Origin: Gluconobacter sp. P1C6_b | GTDB lineage: Bacteria > Pseudomonadota > Alphaproteobacteria > Acetobacterales > Acetobacteraceae | NCBI RefSeq assembly: GCF_018811945.1 | Contig: NZ_JACRVU010000003.1 | Location: forward strand, 62,001-126,000 | Direction: 5' to 3' | DNA length: 64,000 nt | Shown: piece after piece, positions 55,633 through 64,000 of the stretch | How the letters are laid out: every line of letters begins with the position of its first letter | How positions within the stretch are numbered: the stretch's first letter is position 1 | The notes under the pieces: generated by a model | Told to the model about the DNA's origin: nothing | Seen by the model: the letters and a program-made list of their open reading frames with translations, nothing else | Database searches by the model: none | Made by a program: the position numbers and the translations under genes

Positions 55633-58600
55633 GTGAATCCGTCCCGCCTGTTCATCGAGCGCCCGGTTGCCACCAGCCTTCTGATGTTCGCCATCCTGCT
55701 GAGCGGCCTGCTCGGTTATCACTTCCTGGCCGTATCAGCCCTGCCGCAGGTCGAATACCCGACGATCACGGTCTCGACCTTCTATCCGGGCGCCGGCCCG
55801 GACGTGATGAGCACGTCCGTGACCGCTCCTCTGGAAACCCAGCTTGGCCAGATGGCCGGGCTGGACCAGATGACGTCCCAGTCCTCGGGAGGCGCTTCGG
55901 TCGTAACCCTGCGTTTCGGGCTCGACATGTCGATGGACGTGGCCGAACAGGAAGTCCAGGCGGCGATCAACAACGCCACCTCCCTGCTCCCCAGCGATCT
56001 GCCCGCACCGCCGATCTATGCGAAGGTCAATCCGGCGGACACCCCCGTCCTGACGCTCGGCATCACGTCCAAGACGCTGCCGCTTCCGGAGGTCGAGGAT
56101 TACGTCAACACGCGCCTTGAGCAGAAGATCAGCCAGATTTCCGGCGTCGGCCTCGTCACCCTGTCGGGCGGCAACCGCAAGGCCTACCGGATCCAGGTCA
56201 ACATCCCGAAGCTGACCTCCTACGGCATCGCGATTGACACGCTGCGCACCATCATCAGCACGGTGAACGTCAATTCGCCGACCGGTACGTTCGACGGCCC
56301 CAAGCGCTCCACCTCCCTGCGCATCGACGGCCAGATCCAGTCCGTCGAACAGCTCATGAACCAGGTGATCGCGTACCAGAACAACGGTCCGATCCGCGTG
56401 CGTGACATCGCGACCGTCGTCGAAGGTGCCGAGAACGCACAGCTCGCTGCCTGGGCCAACCGCACGCCCGCGCTGATCCTGAACGTGCAGCGCCAGCCCG
56501 GCGCAAACGTCATTGGTGTCGTGGACAACGTGCTGCGTGTCCTGCCGCAGCTCAAGCTCGATCTGCCCCCCGGTATTGACGTCACGCCCCTGACCGACCG
56601 CACCACGACGATCCGCGCCTCGGTCAATGACGTGGAATACGAACTCGCTCTGGCCATGCTGCTGGTTGTGGGCGTGATCTTCGTGTTCCTGCGGAATATT
56701 CCGGCGACGATCATTCCCAGCCTCTCCGTTCCGCTGTCGCTGATCGGCACGCTGGCGGCGATGTATCTGCTGGGCTTCTCGCTCGACAATCTCTCGCTGA
56801 TGTCCCTGACCATTGCGACCGGCTTCGTGGTCGATGACGCCATCGTGGTGATCGAGAACATCGCGCGTTATGTCGAGGCTGGCGAAGACCGCTATACCGC
56901 TGCGCTCAAGGGCGCGGGCGAAATCGGCTTCACCATCATCTCGCTGACGGTCTCGCTGATCGCCGTGCTGATCCCGCTGCTGTTCATGAAAGATGTCGTC
57001 GGGCGTCTCTTCCATGAATTCGCGATGACGCTCTCCATCACCATCATCATTTCCGCCGTTGTCGCCCTGACGCTGGTCCCGATGATGTGCGCGCGCCTGC
57101 TGTCCGATACACACGCGCCCTCCACGAAAAACACGGTCTGGAGCCGTCTGTCCAACAGCACAGAACGCGGCATCAATGCGCTGATCGCGGGCTATGGCCG
57201 CTGGCTCGACGTGGTGCTGCGCTTTCGTGTCACGACTCTTCTGGTCACGGTCGGCACGATCGTCCTGACGGGCGTTCTGGCCTGGACCATTCCCAAGGGC
57301 TTCTTCCCGACACAGGACACCGGCGTCATCCAGGGCATCTCCGTGATGTCGCAGGCCATTTCGTTCGAAGGCATGAAGGAGCGTCAGGCCGCGCTTGGAG
57401 ACGTGATCCTCAAGGACCCGGACGTCGCCAGCATCTCGTCCTTCGTCGGGATCGACGGCCAGAACATGACGCTGAATGTCGGCCGCTTCCTGATCAACCT
57501 CAAGCCGCGCGAACAGCGGACGAGTGACCTTCAGGCAATCCTGCGTCGCCTCTCTTCCGTCGGGCAGCAGGTGACCGGCGCCGAACTCTATGTCCAGCCG
57601 ATCCAGGACCTGTCGCTGGATTCTTCCATCTCCGCCACGCAGTACCAGTTCATGCTGGAAAACCCGGATTACGACACCTTCAAGACCTGGGTGCCGAAAT
57701 TCGTGGATGCGCTGCGCAAGGAGCCGTCCCTGACGGATGTGACGTCCGATCTTCAGGCCGAGGGACTGGTTGCCCAGCTCTCGCTCGACCGCCCGACCGG
57801 CGCGCGATACTCCATCACGCCGCAGACGATCGACAATCTTCTGTATGACAGCTACGGCCAGCGCCAGATCACCACGATCTACACGCAGTCCAACCAGTAC
57901 CGCGTCATTCTGGAAGCCGATCCGAAGCTCCAGACCGACCTGACGTCCCTGAGCCAGCTCTACCTGCCGGGCATCTCGTCCGAAGCCGGCGCCAGCACGT
58001 CCGGCCCGACCCGCCAGCCGACATCCGGTCTCGTGCCGCTGTCGCAGGTGACGACGATCACCCATGCGCTCTCGCCGCTTCTGATCAGCCATTACGGGCA
58101 GTTCCCCGCCACGACCGTCTCGTTCAACGTGGCCAATGGCTATTCGCTGGGAACCGCGACCGACGCCATCGAGCGCGTGGAAAAGCAGATCGGCCTGCCG
58201 CCCGAGTTCCAGACTGCCTTCCAGGGCACGGCCGCGGCGTTCCGCTCGTCGCTGTCCAACGAGGTCTGGCTGGTCATGGCGGCCGTGATCGCGGTCTATA
58301 TCGTGCTGGGTATTCTCTATGAGAGCTATGTCCACCCCATCACGATCCTCTCCACCCTGCCTTCGGCCGCCATCGGTGCGCTGATCGGGCTCTATCTGTT
58401 CGGGATGGATCTCGACATCATGGGCATCATCGGCATCGTGCTGCTGATCGGCATCGTGAAGAAGAACGCCATCATGATGATCGACTTCGCGCTCGAAGCC
58501 GAACGTCTGGAAGGCCATACGCCCCTTGAGTCCATCAAGCGCGCGGCCATGCTCCGTTTCCGTCCGATCCTGATGACCACGCTGGCCGCCCTGTTCGGCG

Positions 58601-58833
58601 CGCTGCCCCTGCTGCTTGGCACAGGCGTCGGCTCCGAACTGCGCCGTCCGCTGGGTGTGGCCATCGTTTTCGGCCTGATGATGTCGCAGCTCCTGACCCT
58701 GTTCACCACGCCCGTCATCTATCTGTTCATGGACGAACTCGGCACGCGGAGCCGTGCCTTCATCAAGCGTCACCGTCGCAGCAGCCCACCTTCGCCGAAC
58801 CAGCCCTCGAACCCCCAGACAGGCGCTCCGTGA
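55633..58833 (+). CDS. RND multidrug efflux pump, first subunit (MdtB-like)
   Basis: Inner-membrane proton-driven pump, 1066 residues. It has twelve helices in two halves with two large periplasmic loops. The proton-relay helix carries the typical double Asp as GFVVDDAIVVIENI, and the ends have GIVLLIGIVKKNAIMMIDFA and PILMTTLAALFGALPLLLG. GTG 55633 follows the adaptor by 39 bp, with an AGGGAACAGCAAGACC leader. The next gene overlaps by 4 bp, so the two pumps are made together, as in MdtBC heterotrimers. Confidence 0.94.
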   Translation: MNPSRLFIERPVATSLLMFAILLSGLLGYHFLAVSALPQVEYPTITVSTFYPGAGPDVMSTSVTAPLETQLGQMAGLDQMTSQSSGGASVVTLRFGLDMSMDVAEQEVQAAINNATSLLPSDLPAPPIYAKVNPADTPVLTLGITSKTLPLPEVEDYVNTRLEQKISQISGVGLVTLSGGNRKAYRIQVNIPKLTSYGIAIDTLRTIISTVNVNSPTGTFDGPKRSTSLRIDGQIQSVEQLMNQVIAYQNNGPIRVRDIATVVEGAENAQLAAWANRTPALILNVQRQPGANVIGVVDNVLRVLPQLKLDLPPGIDVTPLTDRTTTIRASVNDVEYELALAMLLVVGVIFVFLRNIPATIIPSLSVPLSLIGTLAAMYLLGFSLDNLSLMSLTIATGFVVDDAIVVIENIARYVEAGEDRYTAALKGAGEIGFTIISLTVSLIAVLIPLLFMKDVVGRLFHEFAMTLSITIIISAVVALTLVPMMCARLLSDTHAPSTKNTVWSRLSNSTERGINALIAGYGRWLDVVLRFRVTTLLVTVGTIVLTGVLAWTIPKGFFPTQDTGVIQGISVMSQAISFEGMKERQAALGDVILKDPDVASISSFVGIDGQNMTLNVGRFLINLKPREQRTSDLQAILRRLSSVGQQVTGAELYVQPIQDLSLDSSISATQYQFMLENPDYDTFKTWVPKFVDALRKEPSLTDVTSDLQAEGLVAQLSLDRPTGARYSITPQTIDNLLYDSYGQRQITTIYTQSNQYRVILEADPKLQTDLTSLSQLYLPGISSEAGASTSGPTRQPTSGLVPLSQVTTITHALSPLLISHYGQFPATTVSFNVANGYSLGTATDAIERVEKQIGLPPEFQTAFQGTAAAFRSSLSNEVWLVMAAVIAVYIVLGILYESYVHPITILSTLPSAAIGALIGLYLFGMDLDIMGIIGIVLLIGIVKKNAIMMIDFALEAERLEGHTPLESIKRAAMLRFRPILMTTLAALFGALPLLLGTGVGSELRRPLGVAIVFGLMMSQLLTLFTTPVIYLFMDELGTRSRAFIKRHRRSSPPSPNQPSNPQTGAP

Positions 58834-61800
58834 ATCTGGTCCGCCTCTTTGTCCTGAGGCCCGTCGGCACGACGCTGCTGGCCGTCGCTCTCGTGATGGG
58901 CGGCATCATGGGGTATTTCACCCTGCCGGTCGCCGATCTGCCGGACGTGGATTTCCCGGTCATTATGGTGACCGCGAACCAGCCCGGCGGATCCCCGTCC
59001 GAAATCGCGAGCACGATCGCCGGACCTCTGGAACGGCATCTGGGCGCGATTTCCGGCGTGACCGAAATGACGTCGGAATCCACGGTCAACCAGACGCGCA
59101 TCACGCTGCAGTTCGATCTATCGCGCGATATCAATGGCGCGGCACGTGACGTGGAAGCGGCGTTGCAGGGGGCGCGGCAGGATCTGCCGACAACCCTGCG
59201 CAGCAACCCGACCTACATGAAGGCGAACTCGAACGGGCCGCCCGTTCTTGCGCTGACGCTGACGTCCAGCACCCGGACGCCGCAGGAACTCTACGATTTC
59301 GCCAGCAACATCCTCATCCCGCAGCTTAGCCAGATCGAGGGCGTGGGTGATGTGGACATCCGTGGCGCCTCGCTGCCGGCCGTGCGGGTCGAGATCAATC
59401 CGCTGCGCCTGTTCCGTTACGGGATCGGCTTCGAGGATCTGCGCGCGGCCCTGGCGTCCGCGAATGCGCACACACCCAAGGGCTTTCTGGACGCCAATGG
59501 AGAGCGCATGATGCTCTCCACCAATGATCAGGCCACGAAGGCCGAGGAATACCGTGACCTGATCATCGCCTATCGCAACAGCCAGCCCGTCCGTCTTACG
59601 GACGTTGCGGAGGTCAATGACAGCGTCGAGGATCTCCGTCAGGCTGGCTACCTGAATGGTCAGGCCGCCATCATCTGCACCGTGTTCACCCAGGGCGGGG
59701 CCAACGTCATCAAGACGATCGACGGCATTCGCAGTCGCCTGCCCGTGCTCCAGTCCGCCCTGCCCGGCAACACCGATATCTCGATCCTGATCGATCGCTC
59801 CAAGACGATCCGGGCCTCGCTGGACGATACGAAACAGACGCTCATCATCGCTGTCGTGCTCGTTGTGGCGGTCGTCCTGCTGTTCCTGCGCAGCCTATCG
59901 GCCATCATGGTTCCGGCCATCGTGGTTCCGGTCTCGATCATTGGCACGTTCGGCGCCATGTCGCTGATGGGATACCAGCTCGACAACATGTCATTGATGG
60001 CCCTGACGATCTCGACCGGCTTCGTGGTCGATGACGCCATCGTCGTTCTGGAAAACATCGCCCGCTACATGGAGATGGGTTACGAGCGGCAGGAAGCCGC
60101 GATCAAGGGCACGACCGAGGTGGCCTTCACCGTCGTCTCGATCACCGTCTCGCTGATCGTCGTCTTCGCGCCGATCATGCTGATGGGCGGCATTGCCGGA
60201 CGCCTGTTCCATGAATTCGCGATGACCATGGTCATCACGCTCTGCATCTCGCTGGTCCTGTCCCTGACGCTGACGCCCATGATCAGCGCCCAGCTTCTGA
60301 CCCATACGGACGATCTGGGTCCAGGCCTGTGGAAGAAGATCGGCCGCTTCCTCGAACGTTCGATCAACGGCATTACCGCAGGTTACGGGCGCTCCCTCGA
60401 CTGGGCGCTGGGGCACCAGTTCCTGATCGCTATGTCCCTGCCCGCCACACTGGTTCTTGCGGGTGTGCTGTATGTGAAGATGCCCAAGGGCTTTTTCCCG
60501 TCCGAAGACACCGGACAGATCATGGGCCGCGTCGTCGCCGACCAGTCGATCTCGTTCCAGGCGCTCCAGAAAATCGTGGTCCAGGCCATGAAAGCCGTCG
60601 CATCCGACCGGGACGTCGTGGGCGTCATGGGCGGTGTGGGCGGGCGTTCGGCCAACTCGGCCAACATGTTCGTCGCCCTCAAGCCCAAATCCGAGCGCAC
60701 GGACGATCTTGCCACGACCATTCAGCGCCTGACCCGCCGGTTCTCCCACGTCCCCGGCGCGCAGCTTCGCCTGATGGCACCGGGCAGCGTGAGGATGGGC
60801 GCACGTCCCGGTGATGCCGCCTATCAGTATTCGCTGGAAGGCCCCTCCGCCGAGGACCTGTTCGAATGGACTCCCAAGATCGTGGCCGCGCTCTCGAAGC
60901 TGCCGGAACTCATGGACGTCACCTCGGACGTGGAACAGGGTGGACAGGGCATCAACATCGCGATCAACCGCGATACGGAGGCCCGATACTCCGTCACGCC
61001 GCAGTTGATTTCCAACACGCTCTATGATGCGTTCGGCCAGCGCTCGGCATCCATCATCTACGGCAATCTCAACCAGTATCGCGTCGTCATGGAAGCAGCC
61101 CCCCGCTACTGGCAGGATCCGTCGATGCTGGATCAGATGTGGGTCAGCATCTCGGGCGGGACAGCCGCGGGCGGAACGGCGTCCAACAACATCCGCGTCA
61201 AGGCCACAACCACGACCACCACCCTGTCCGAGAGCGAGATCTCCTATCAGAACTCGGTGGCCAACGCGCTCGCCGGCGGCAAGTCAGCCTCAAGCGGCTC
61301 TGCTGTGGCCACGAGCGCATCCACGATGGTGCCGCTCTCCGTCGTCTCACGTCAGCGCAACACCAACACGGCCCTGACCGTCAGCCATGACGGACAGTCC
61401 GTTGCGACGACCATCTCCTTCAACCTTGCCCCGGGCGTCTCGCTTGGTCCGGCTGTCGATGCCGTTCAGGCCGCCATGGTCAAACTGCATGTTCCTGCGG
61501 ATATTCATGGCGGGTTTGCCGGCAACGCGGCGGTCTTCCAGAAGTCGGTCGGCAACGAAGCCCTGCTGATCCTCGCAGCACTCGCGGCCGTCTATATCGT
61601 GCTGGGCATTCTGTATGAGAGCCTGATCCACCCCCTGACGATCCTCTCGACCCTGCCGTCTGCAGGTGTGGGCGCCATCCTGGCCCTTCAGGTCTGCGGT
61701 GAGGAGTTTTCCCTCATGGCTATGATCGGCGTGATCCTGCTGATCGGTATCGTCAAGAAGAACGCCATCATGCTGATCGACTTCGCCCTGGTGGCGCAGC

Positions 61801-62108
61801 GTGAGGGCCTGTCCCCCACGGAGGCCATCCGTCAGGCAAGCCATCTGCGCTTCCGTCCGATCCTCATGACATCGCTGGCAGCCGCGTTCGGCGCCGTGCC
61901 CCTGATCATCGGCAACGGATATGGCTGTGAACTGCGGCGTCCGCTGGGCATTGCCATCCTTGGCGGTCTCGTGGTCAGCCAGCTTCTGACCCTCTACAGC
62001 ACACCTGTCATTTTCCTGTATCTCGACCGGTTCGGGCGCGCCATGGGCCGTCTGCGGGCCCATATCGCCTCCTTCTTCCATCTTTCTTCCCGGGAAACAC
62101 AGTCCTGA
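58830..62108 (+). CDS. RND multidrug efflux pump, second subunit (MdtC-like)
   Basis: Second pump, 1092 residues, with the same helices and relay (GFVVDDAIVVLENI, ILLIGIVKKNAIMLIDFALV). Its second periplasmic loop contains a low-complexity Thr/Ser/Ala-rich insertion (about residues 770-830, including KATTTTTTLSES) that the first pump has only as a short Ser/Thr stretch. GTG 58830 overlaps the previous stop; the end is coupled to the channel gene by a TGATG junction. Confidence 0.94.
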   Translation: MNLVRLFVLRPVGTTLLAVALVMGGIMGYFTLPVADLPDVDFPVIMVTANQPGGSPSEIASTIAGPLERHLGAISGVTEMTSESTVNQTRITLQFDLSRDINGAARDVEAALQGARQDLPTTLRSNPTYMKANSNGPPVLALTLTSSTRTPQELYDFASNILIPQLSQIEGVGDVDIRGASLPAVRVEINPLRLFRYGIGFEDLRAALASANAHTPKGFLDANGERMMLSTNDQATKAEEYRDLIIAYRNSQPVRLTDVAEVNDSVEDLRQAGYLNGQAAIICTVFTQGGANVIKTIDGIRSRLPVLQSALPGNTDISILIDRSKTIRASLDDTKQTLIIAVVLVVAVVLLFLRSLSAIMVPAIVVPVSIIGTFGAMSLMGYQLDNMSLMALTISTGFVVDDAIVVLENIARYMEMGYERQEAAIKGTTEVAFTVVSITVSLIVVFAPIMLMGGIAGRLFHEFAMTMVITLCISLVLSLTLTPMISAQLLTHTDDLGPGLWKKIGRFLERSINGITAGYGRSLDWALGHQFLIAMSLPATLVLAGVLYVKMPKGFFPSEDTGQIMGRVVADQSISFQALQKIVVQAMKAVASDRDVVGVMGGVGGRSANSANMFVALKPKSERTDDLATTIQRLTRRFSHVPGAQLRLMAPGSVRMGARPGDAAYQYSLEGPSAEDLFEWTPKIVAALSKLPELMDVTSDVEQGGQGINIAINRDTEARYSVTPQLISNTLYDAFGQRSASIIYGNLNQYRVVMEAAPRYWQDPSMLDQMWVSISGGTAAGGTASNNIRVKATTTTTTLSESEISYQNSVANALAGGKSASSGSAVATSASTMVPLSVVSRQRNTNTALTVSHDGQSVATTISFNLAPGVSLGPAVDAVQAAMVKLHVPADIHGGFAGNAAVFQKSVGNEALLILAALAAVYIVLGILYESLIHPLTILSTLPSAGVGAILALQVCGEEFSLMAMIGVILLIGIVKKNAIMLIDFALVAQREGLSPTEAIRQASHLRFRPILMTSLAAAFGAVPLIIGNGYGCELRRPLGIAILGGLVVSQLLTLYSTPVIFLYLDRFGRAMGRLRAHIASFFHLSSRETQS

Positions 62109-63652
62109 TGACCGCCCTCCGTAAGTCTACCCTGCGCACTGCCCTGCTGGGGGCAGCGACCCTGCCTTTCCTGAGCGGCTGCATCGGCGGCATGGTCGGG
62201 CCGAACTATCATCGCCCGAAGGCCATCATCTCTGCAAAATTCAAGGAAGCGCCCCCGCCCCCCGGCTGGCAGGTTGCCGCCCCGGACCTTGCGAAGATGC
62301 CCAAGGGAGACTGGTGGACGGTCTTCAACGATCCTGTCCTGAACGATCTTGAGGAGCGGGTTGCCACATCCAATCAGAGCCTGAAGGAATACGAGGCGCA
62401 GTACCGCAAGGCTGCCGCCACGATTGACTCGATCCGCGCGCAGCTCTTCCCCACCCTGAGCGGCAAGTTCAGCTTCAACCGTAACTCGGAGGGCGGCAGC
62501 ACCTCGAATGCCAGCAACGGTATTCCCTACACGTCCAGCCAGTCCTACACGTCCAACACATGGACCACCGGCCCCTCCGCAAGCTGGACCGTGGACGTCT
62601 GGGGCATGATCCGCCGTCAGGTGCAGGAACAGGTCGCCGCGACACAGGCTGACGCGGCACTGGTTGCGAACATGCGCCTGTCCTATCAGCTTCAGCTGGC
62701 TCAGGATTATTTCGATCTGCGTTATCAGGACAGTCTGATTGCGCTCTACGCCCGCAATGTGGACCTGTATCGTCACAATCTGGAGATCCTCCAGAACCAG
62801 CTCGAAGCCGGTGTCGCCGATCCCGCAAGCGTGCTGCAGGCCCGGTATCTCCTGCAATCGACACAGGCCAGCCTCTCCAACGCGCATATTGCCCGCTCGC
62901 AGTACGAACATGCCATCGCGATGCTGACGGGCCGTGCTCCGGCAGAACTCACACTGGCGCCCTCTCCCCTGCCCGAAACGATCCCCCCGGCGCCTGTTGC
63001 GGTCCCTTCCATGCTGCTTCAGCGCCGTCCGGACGTGGCGCAGGCCGAGCGCAACATGGAATCCTATAATGCGGAGATCGGATACGAAATCGGGGCCTTC
63101 TTCCCACAGGTCACACTCTCCGCATCCTACGGCTACAGCGGCAATCCGCTCGAGCAGCTGATCCAGACCGCCACCCGGACCTGGAGCCTTGGCGCCGCGG
63201 CCACCGAAACCATCTTCGAGGGCGGCTCGCGCTCCGCTGCTGTGCGCAGTGCGGAAGCCGATTACGACAACGCCGTCGCCACCTACCGTCAGACAGTCTT
63301 GGCCGCGCTGCAGGACACCGAGGATCAGATGTCAGGGCTGCATTACCTCGATCAGCAGCTGGCCCTGCAGAATGCTGCAGTGAAATCCGCGGAGGCTGCG
63401 GTTCAGGTTTCGATGAACGAATATCTTGCCGGAACGCAGATCTATACGACCGTCATCACGGCCGAGCAGAATGCCCTGCAGTATCAGGAGACCCAGCTCA
63501 GCGTGCGGCAGCAGCAGTTCCTTGCCGAAGTAAAGCTGATAACGGATCTTGGCGGTGGCTGGAGCACTCAGCAGCTTCCCAGCAAGAATTCGCTCCAGAC
63601 GGATAATCCGCTGCTTCCATCCTTCATCCAGCGGGACAAGAACGGAAACTGA
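62108..63652 (+). CDS. Outer-membrane efflux lipoprotein (NodT/OprM family)
   Basis: Outer-membrane channel of the tripartite pump. The 514-residue protein has a lipoprotein signal with lipobox LSGC at about residues 25-28, the N-terminal GPNYHRPKAIISAKFKEAP, two TolC-type halves with long helices (LRLSYQLQLAQDYFDLRYQD-like region; VLQARYLLQSTQASLSNAHI), and the late RRPDVAQAERNMESYNAEIG signature. It closes the efflux operon and is followed by a terminator. Confidence 0.94.
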   Translation: MTALRKSTLRTALLGAATLPFLSGCIGGMVGPNYHRPKAIISAKFKEAPPPPGWQVAAPDLAKMPKGDWWTVFNDPVLNDLEERVATSNQSLKEYEAQYRKAAATIDSIRAQLFPTLSGKFSFNRNSEGGSTSNASNGIPYTSSQSYTSNTWTTGPSASWTVDVWGMIRRQVQEQVAATQADAALVANMRLSYQLQLAQDYFDLRYQDSLIALYARNVDLYRHNLEILQNQLEAGVADPASVLQARYLLQSTQASLSNAHIARSQYEHAIAMLTGRAPAELTLAPSPLPETIPPAPVAVPSMLLQRRPDVAQAERNMESYNAEIGYEIGAFFPQVTLSASYGYSGNPLEQLIQTATRTWSLGAAATETIFEGGSRSAAVRSAEADYDNAVATYRQTVLAALQDTEDQMSGLHYLDQQLALQNAAVKSAEAAVQVSMNEYLAGTQIYTTVITAEQNALQYQETQLSVRQQQFLAEVKLITDLGGGWSTQQLPSKNSLQTDNPLLPSFIQRDKNGN

Positions 63653-63660
63653 AGCACAGA

Positions 63661-63692
63661 AAAAGGGCGGGGCCATTGGCACCCGCCCTTTT
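63661..63692. terminator. Terminator between efflux operon and DUF1328 gene
   Basis: AAAAGGGCGGG and CCCGCCCTTTT arms (11 bp) around a loop that itself contains GCC-ATT-GGC. A and T runs on both sides make it suitable for both convergent transcripts. Confidence 0.9.
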
Positions 63693-63715
63693 CATATCCG
63701 CCCCGTCTGCCGAAA

Positions 63716-63886
63716 TCAGAGAGCGTGCAGCCCCGCGACACCTGCGAGAATGGCCAGCACTGCCAGGACCAGGAAGACGATGAAGAACAGCTTGGCGATC
63801 CCAGCCGTTGCGGCCGAAATACCAGAAAAGCCGAAAACACCGGCAATGATGGAAATGATAAAGAAAACAATCGCATAGTGCAGCAT
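63716..63886 (-). CDS. DUF1328 small membrane protein
   Basis: A 56-residue protein of two helices, read from the minus strand: [20 protein letters not shown], then [20 protein letters not shown], ending AGVAGLHAL. This is the YtjA-type DUF1328 pattern, common in proteobacteria and often stress-linked; the function is unknown. A GAGGAG ribosome binding site lies 8 bases upstream of ATG 63886. The other long minus-strand frames here are shadows. Confidence 0.85.
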
Positions 63887-64000
63887 GACGCAGGCTCCTC
63901 GCCCAAGAGTTCGTGGTCATGTCGTAACGTGACGCGCCTGCGGAAGTTTAACTTTTCCGAAAAAGACCTTTTCCCAACAAAATCCCGATGAAAAATGAGG
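63887..64000. other. Window end, upstream of the DUF1328 gene
   Basis: The last 114 bases are relatively AT-rich and probably hold the DUF1328 promoter. No further gene is seen. Confidence 0.3.

Noticed and set aside
55735-58773. 1012-codon open frame on the minus strand opposite the first RND pump
   Set aside because: Arg/Asp/Gln/His-rich antisense frame that mirrors the codon bias of the pump gene.
61195-61330. Frameshift or assembly error as cause of the Thr/Ser-rich stretch in the second RND pump
   Set aside because: The reading frame before and after is intact and continues with conserved pump sequence, so it is an in-frame insertion.

Overview
The window is a compact, high-GC alphaproteobacterial chromosome segment. 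Its gene content and protein sequences look most like an acetic acid bacterium (Acetobacteraceae), probably Gluconobacter or a close relative. Pointers are the three-subunit transhydrogenase pntAA-pntAB-pntB followed by two zinc alcohol dehydrogenases, the rnhB-ccrM pair (GANTC methylation), the surA-rsmA and gpmI-envC-ctpA-yibQ-rppH orders, and NodT-type efflux. No rRNA, tRNA, CRISPR array, insertion sequence or prophage was seen. Most of the sequence is core housekeeping DNA with short intergenic gaps and many ATGA overlaps. The genus is inferred from recalled family similarity, not from a search.

Layout. 1-5834 (+): outer-membrane biogenesis block, end of lptF, then lptG, lptD, surA, rsmA. 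5841-13309 (-): cfa, the ribosomal operon rpsF-rpsR-rplI, a GNAT acetyltransferase behind rpoD, and dnaG. 13438-18674 (+): twin palindromic operators and a foldable leader, then pntAA-pntAB-pntB-adh-adh. 18799-23936: an orphan HWE histidine kinase, a small secreted protein, a CDF transporter, an NTF2-like protein, a 3-hydroxyisobutyrate-dehydrogenase-like oxidoreductase and a divergent AraC regulator. 23995-29347: yqeY, then carA (with an N-terminal helix-turn-helix extension) and carB. 29403-30201 (-): an AT-rich foreign-looking pair (XRE regulator plus DUF2975 membrane protein) with twin operators. 30295-43545: greA-ilvA, DUF1330, msrB-upp, csbD, gpmI-envC-ctpA-yibQ-rppH, an MsbA-like ABC exporter, and DUF1285-cca. 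43620-51040 (+): a MoxR/DUF58/DUF4159/vWA operon ending in a small ankyrin-type protein. 51113-53967 (-): ccrM, rnhB, a GYF_2 membrane protein and a CsbD-like membrane-anchored protein. 54250-63652 (+): an MdtABC-like tripartite efflux operon with two RND pumps. 63716-63886 (-): a DUF1328 micro-protein.

How the genes work together. Envelope functions dominate: LPS export (LptF/G/D), porin folding (SurA), cyclopropanation, peptidoglycan hydrolase control (EnvC/CtpA/YibQ), lipid or drug export (MsbA-like and RND), and probably the MoxR/vWA operon. The pnt-adh operon couples alcohol or aldehyde turnover to NADPH supply and probably answers to an absent TetR-type repressor. The most interesting signals are regulatory: a GANTC cluster in front of rnhB-ccrM, a helix-turn-helix domain fused to CarA with two identical inverted repeats just upstream, twin NemR-like boxes before pntAA, twin autoregulatory palindromes at the XRE/DUF2975 module, and a terminator hairpin that contains the ribosome binding site of the next gene.
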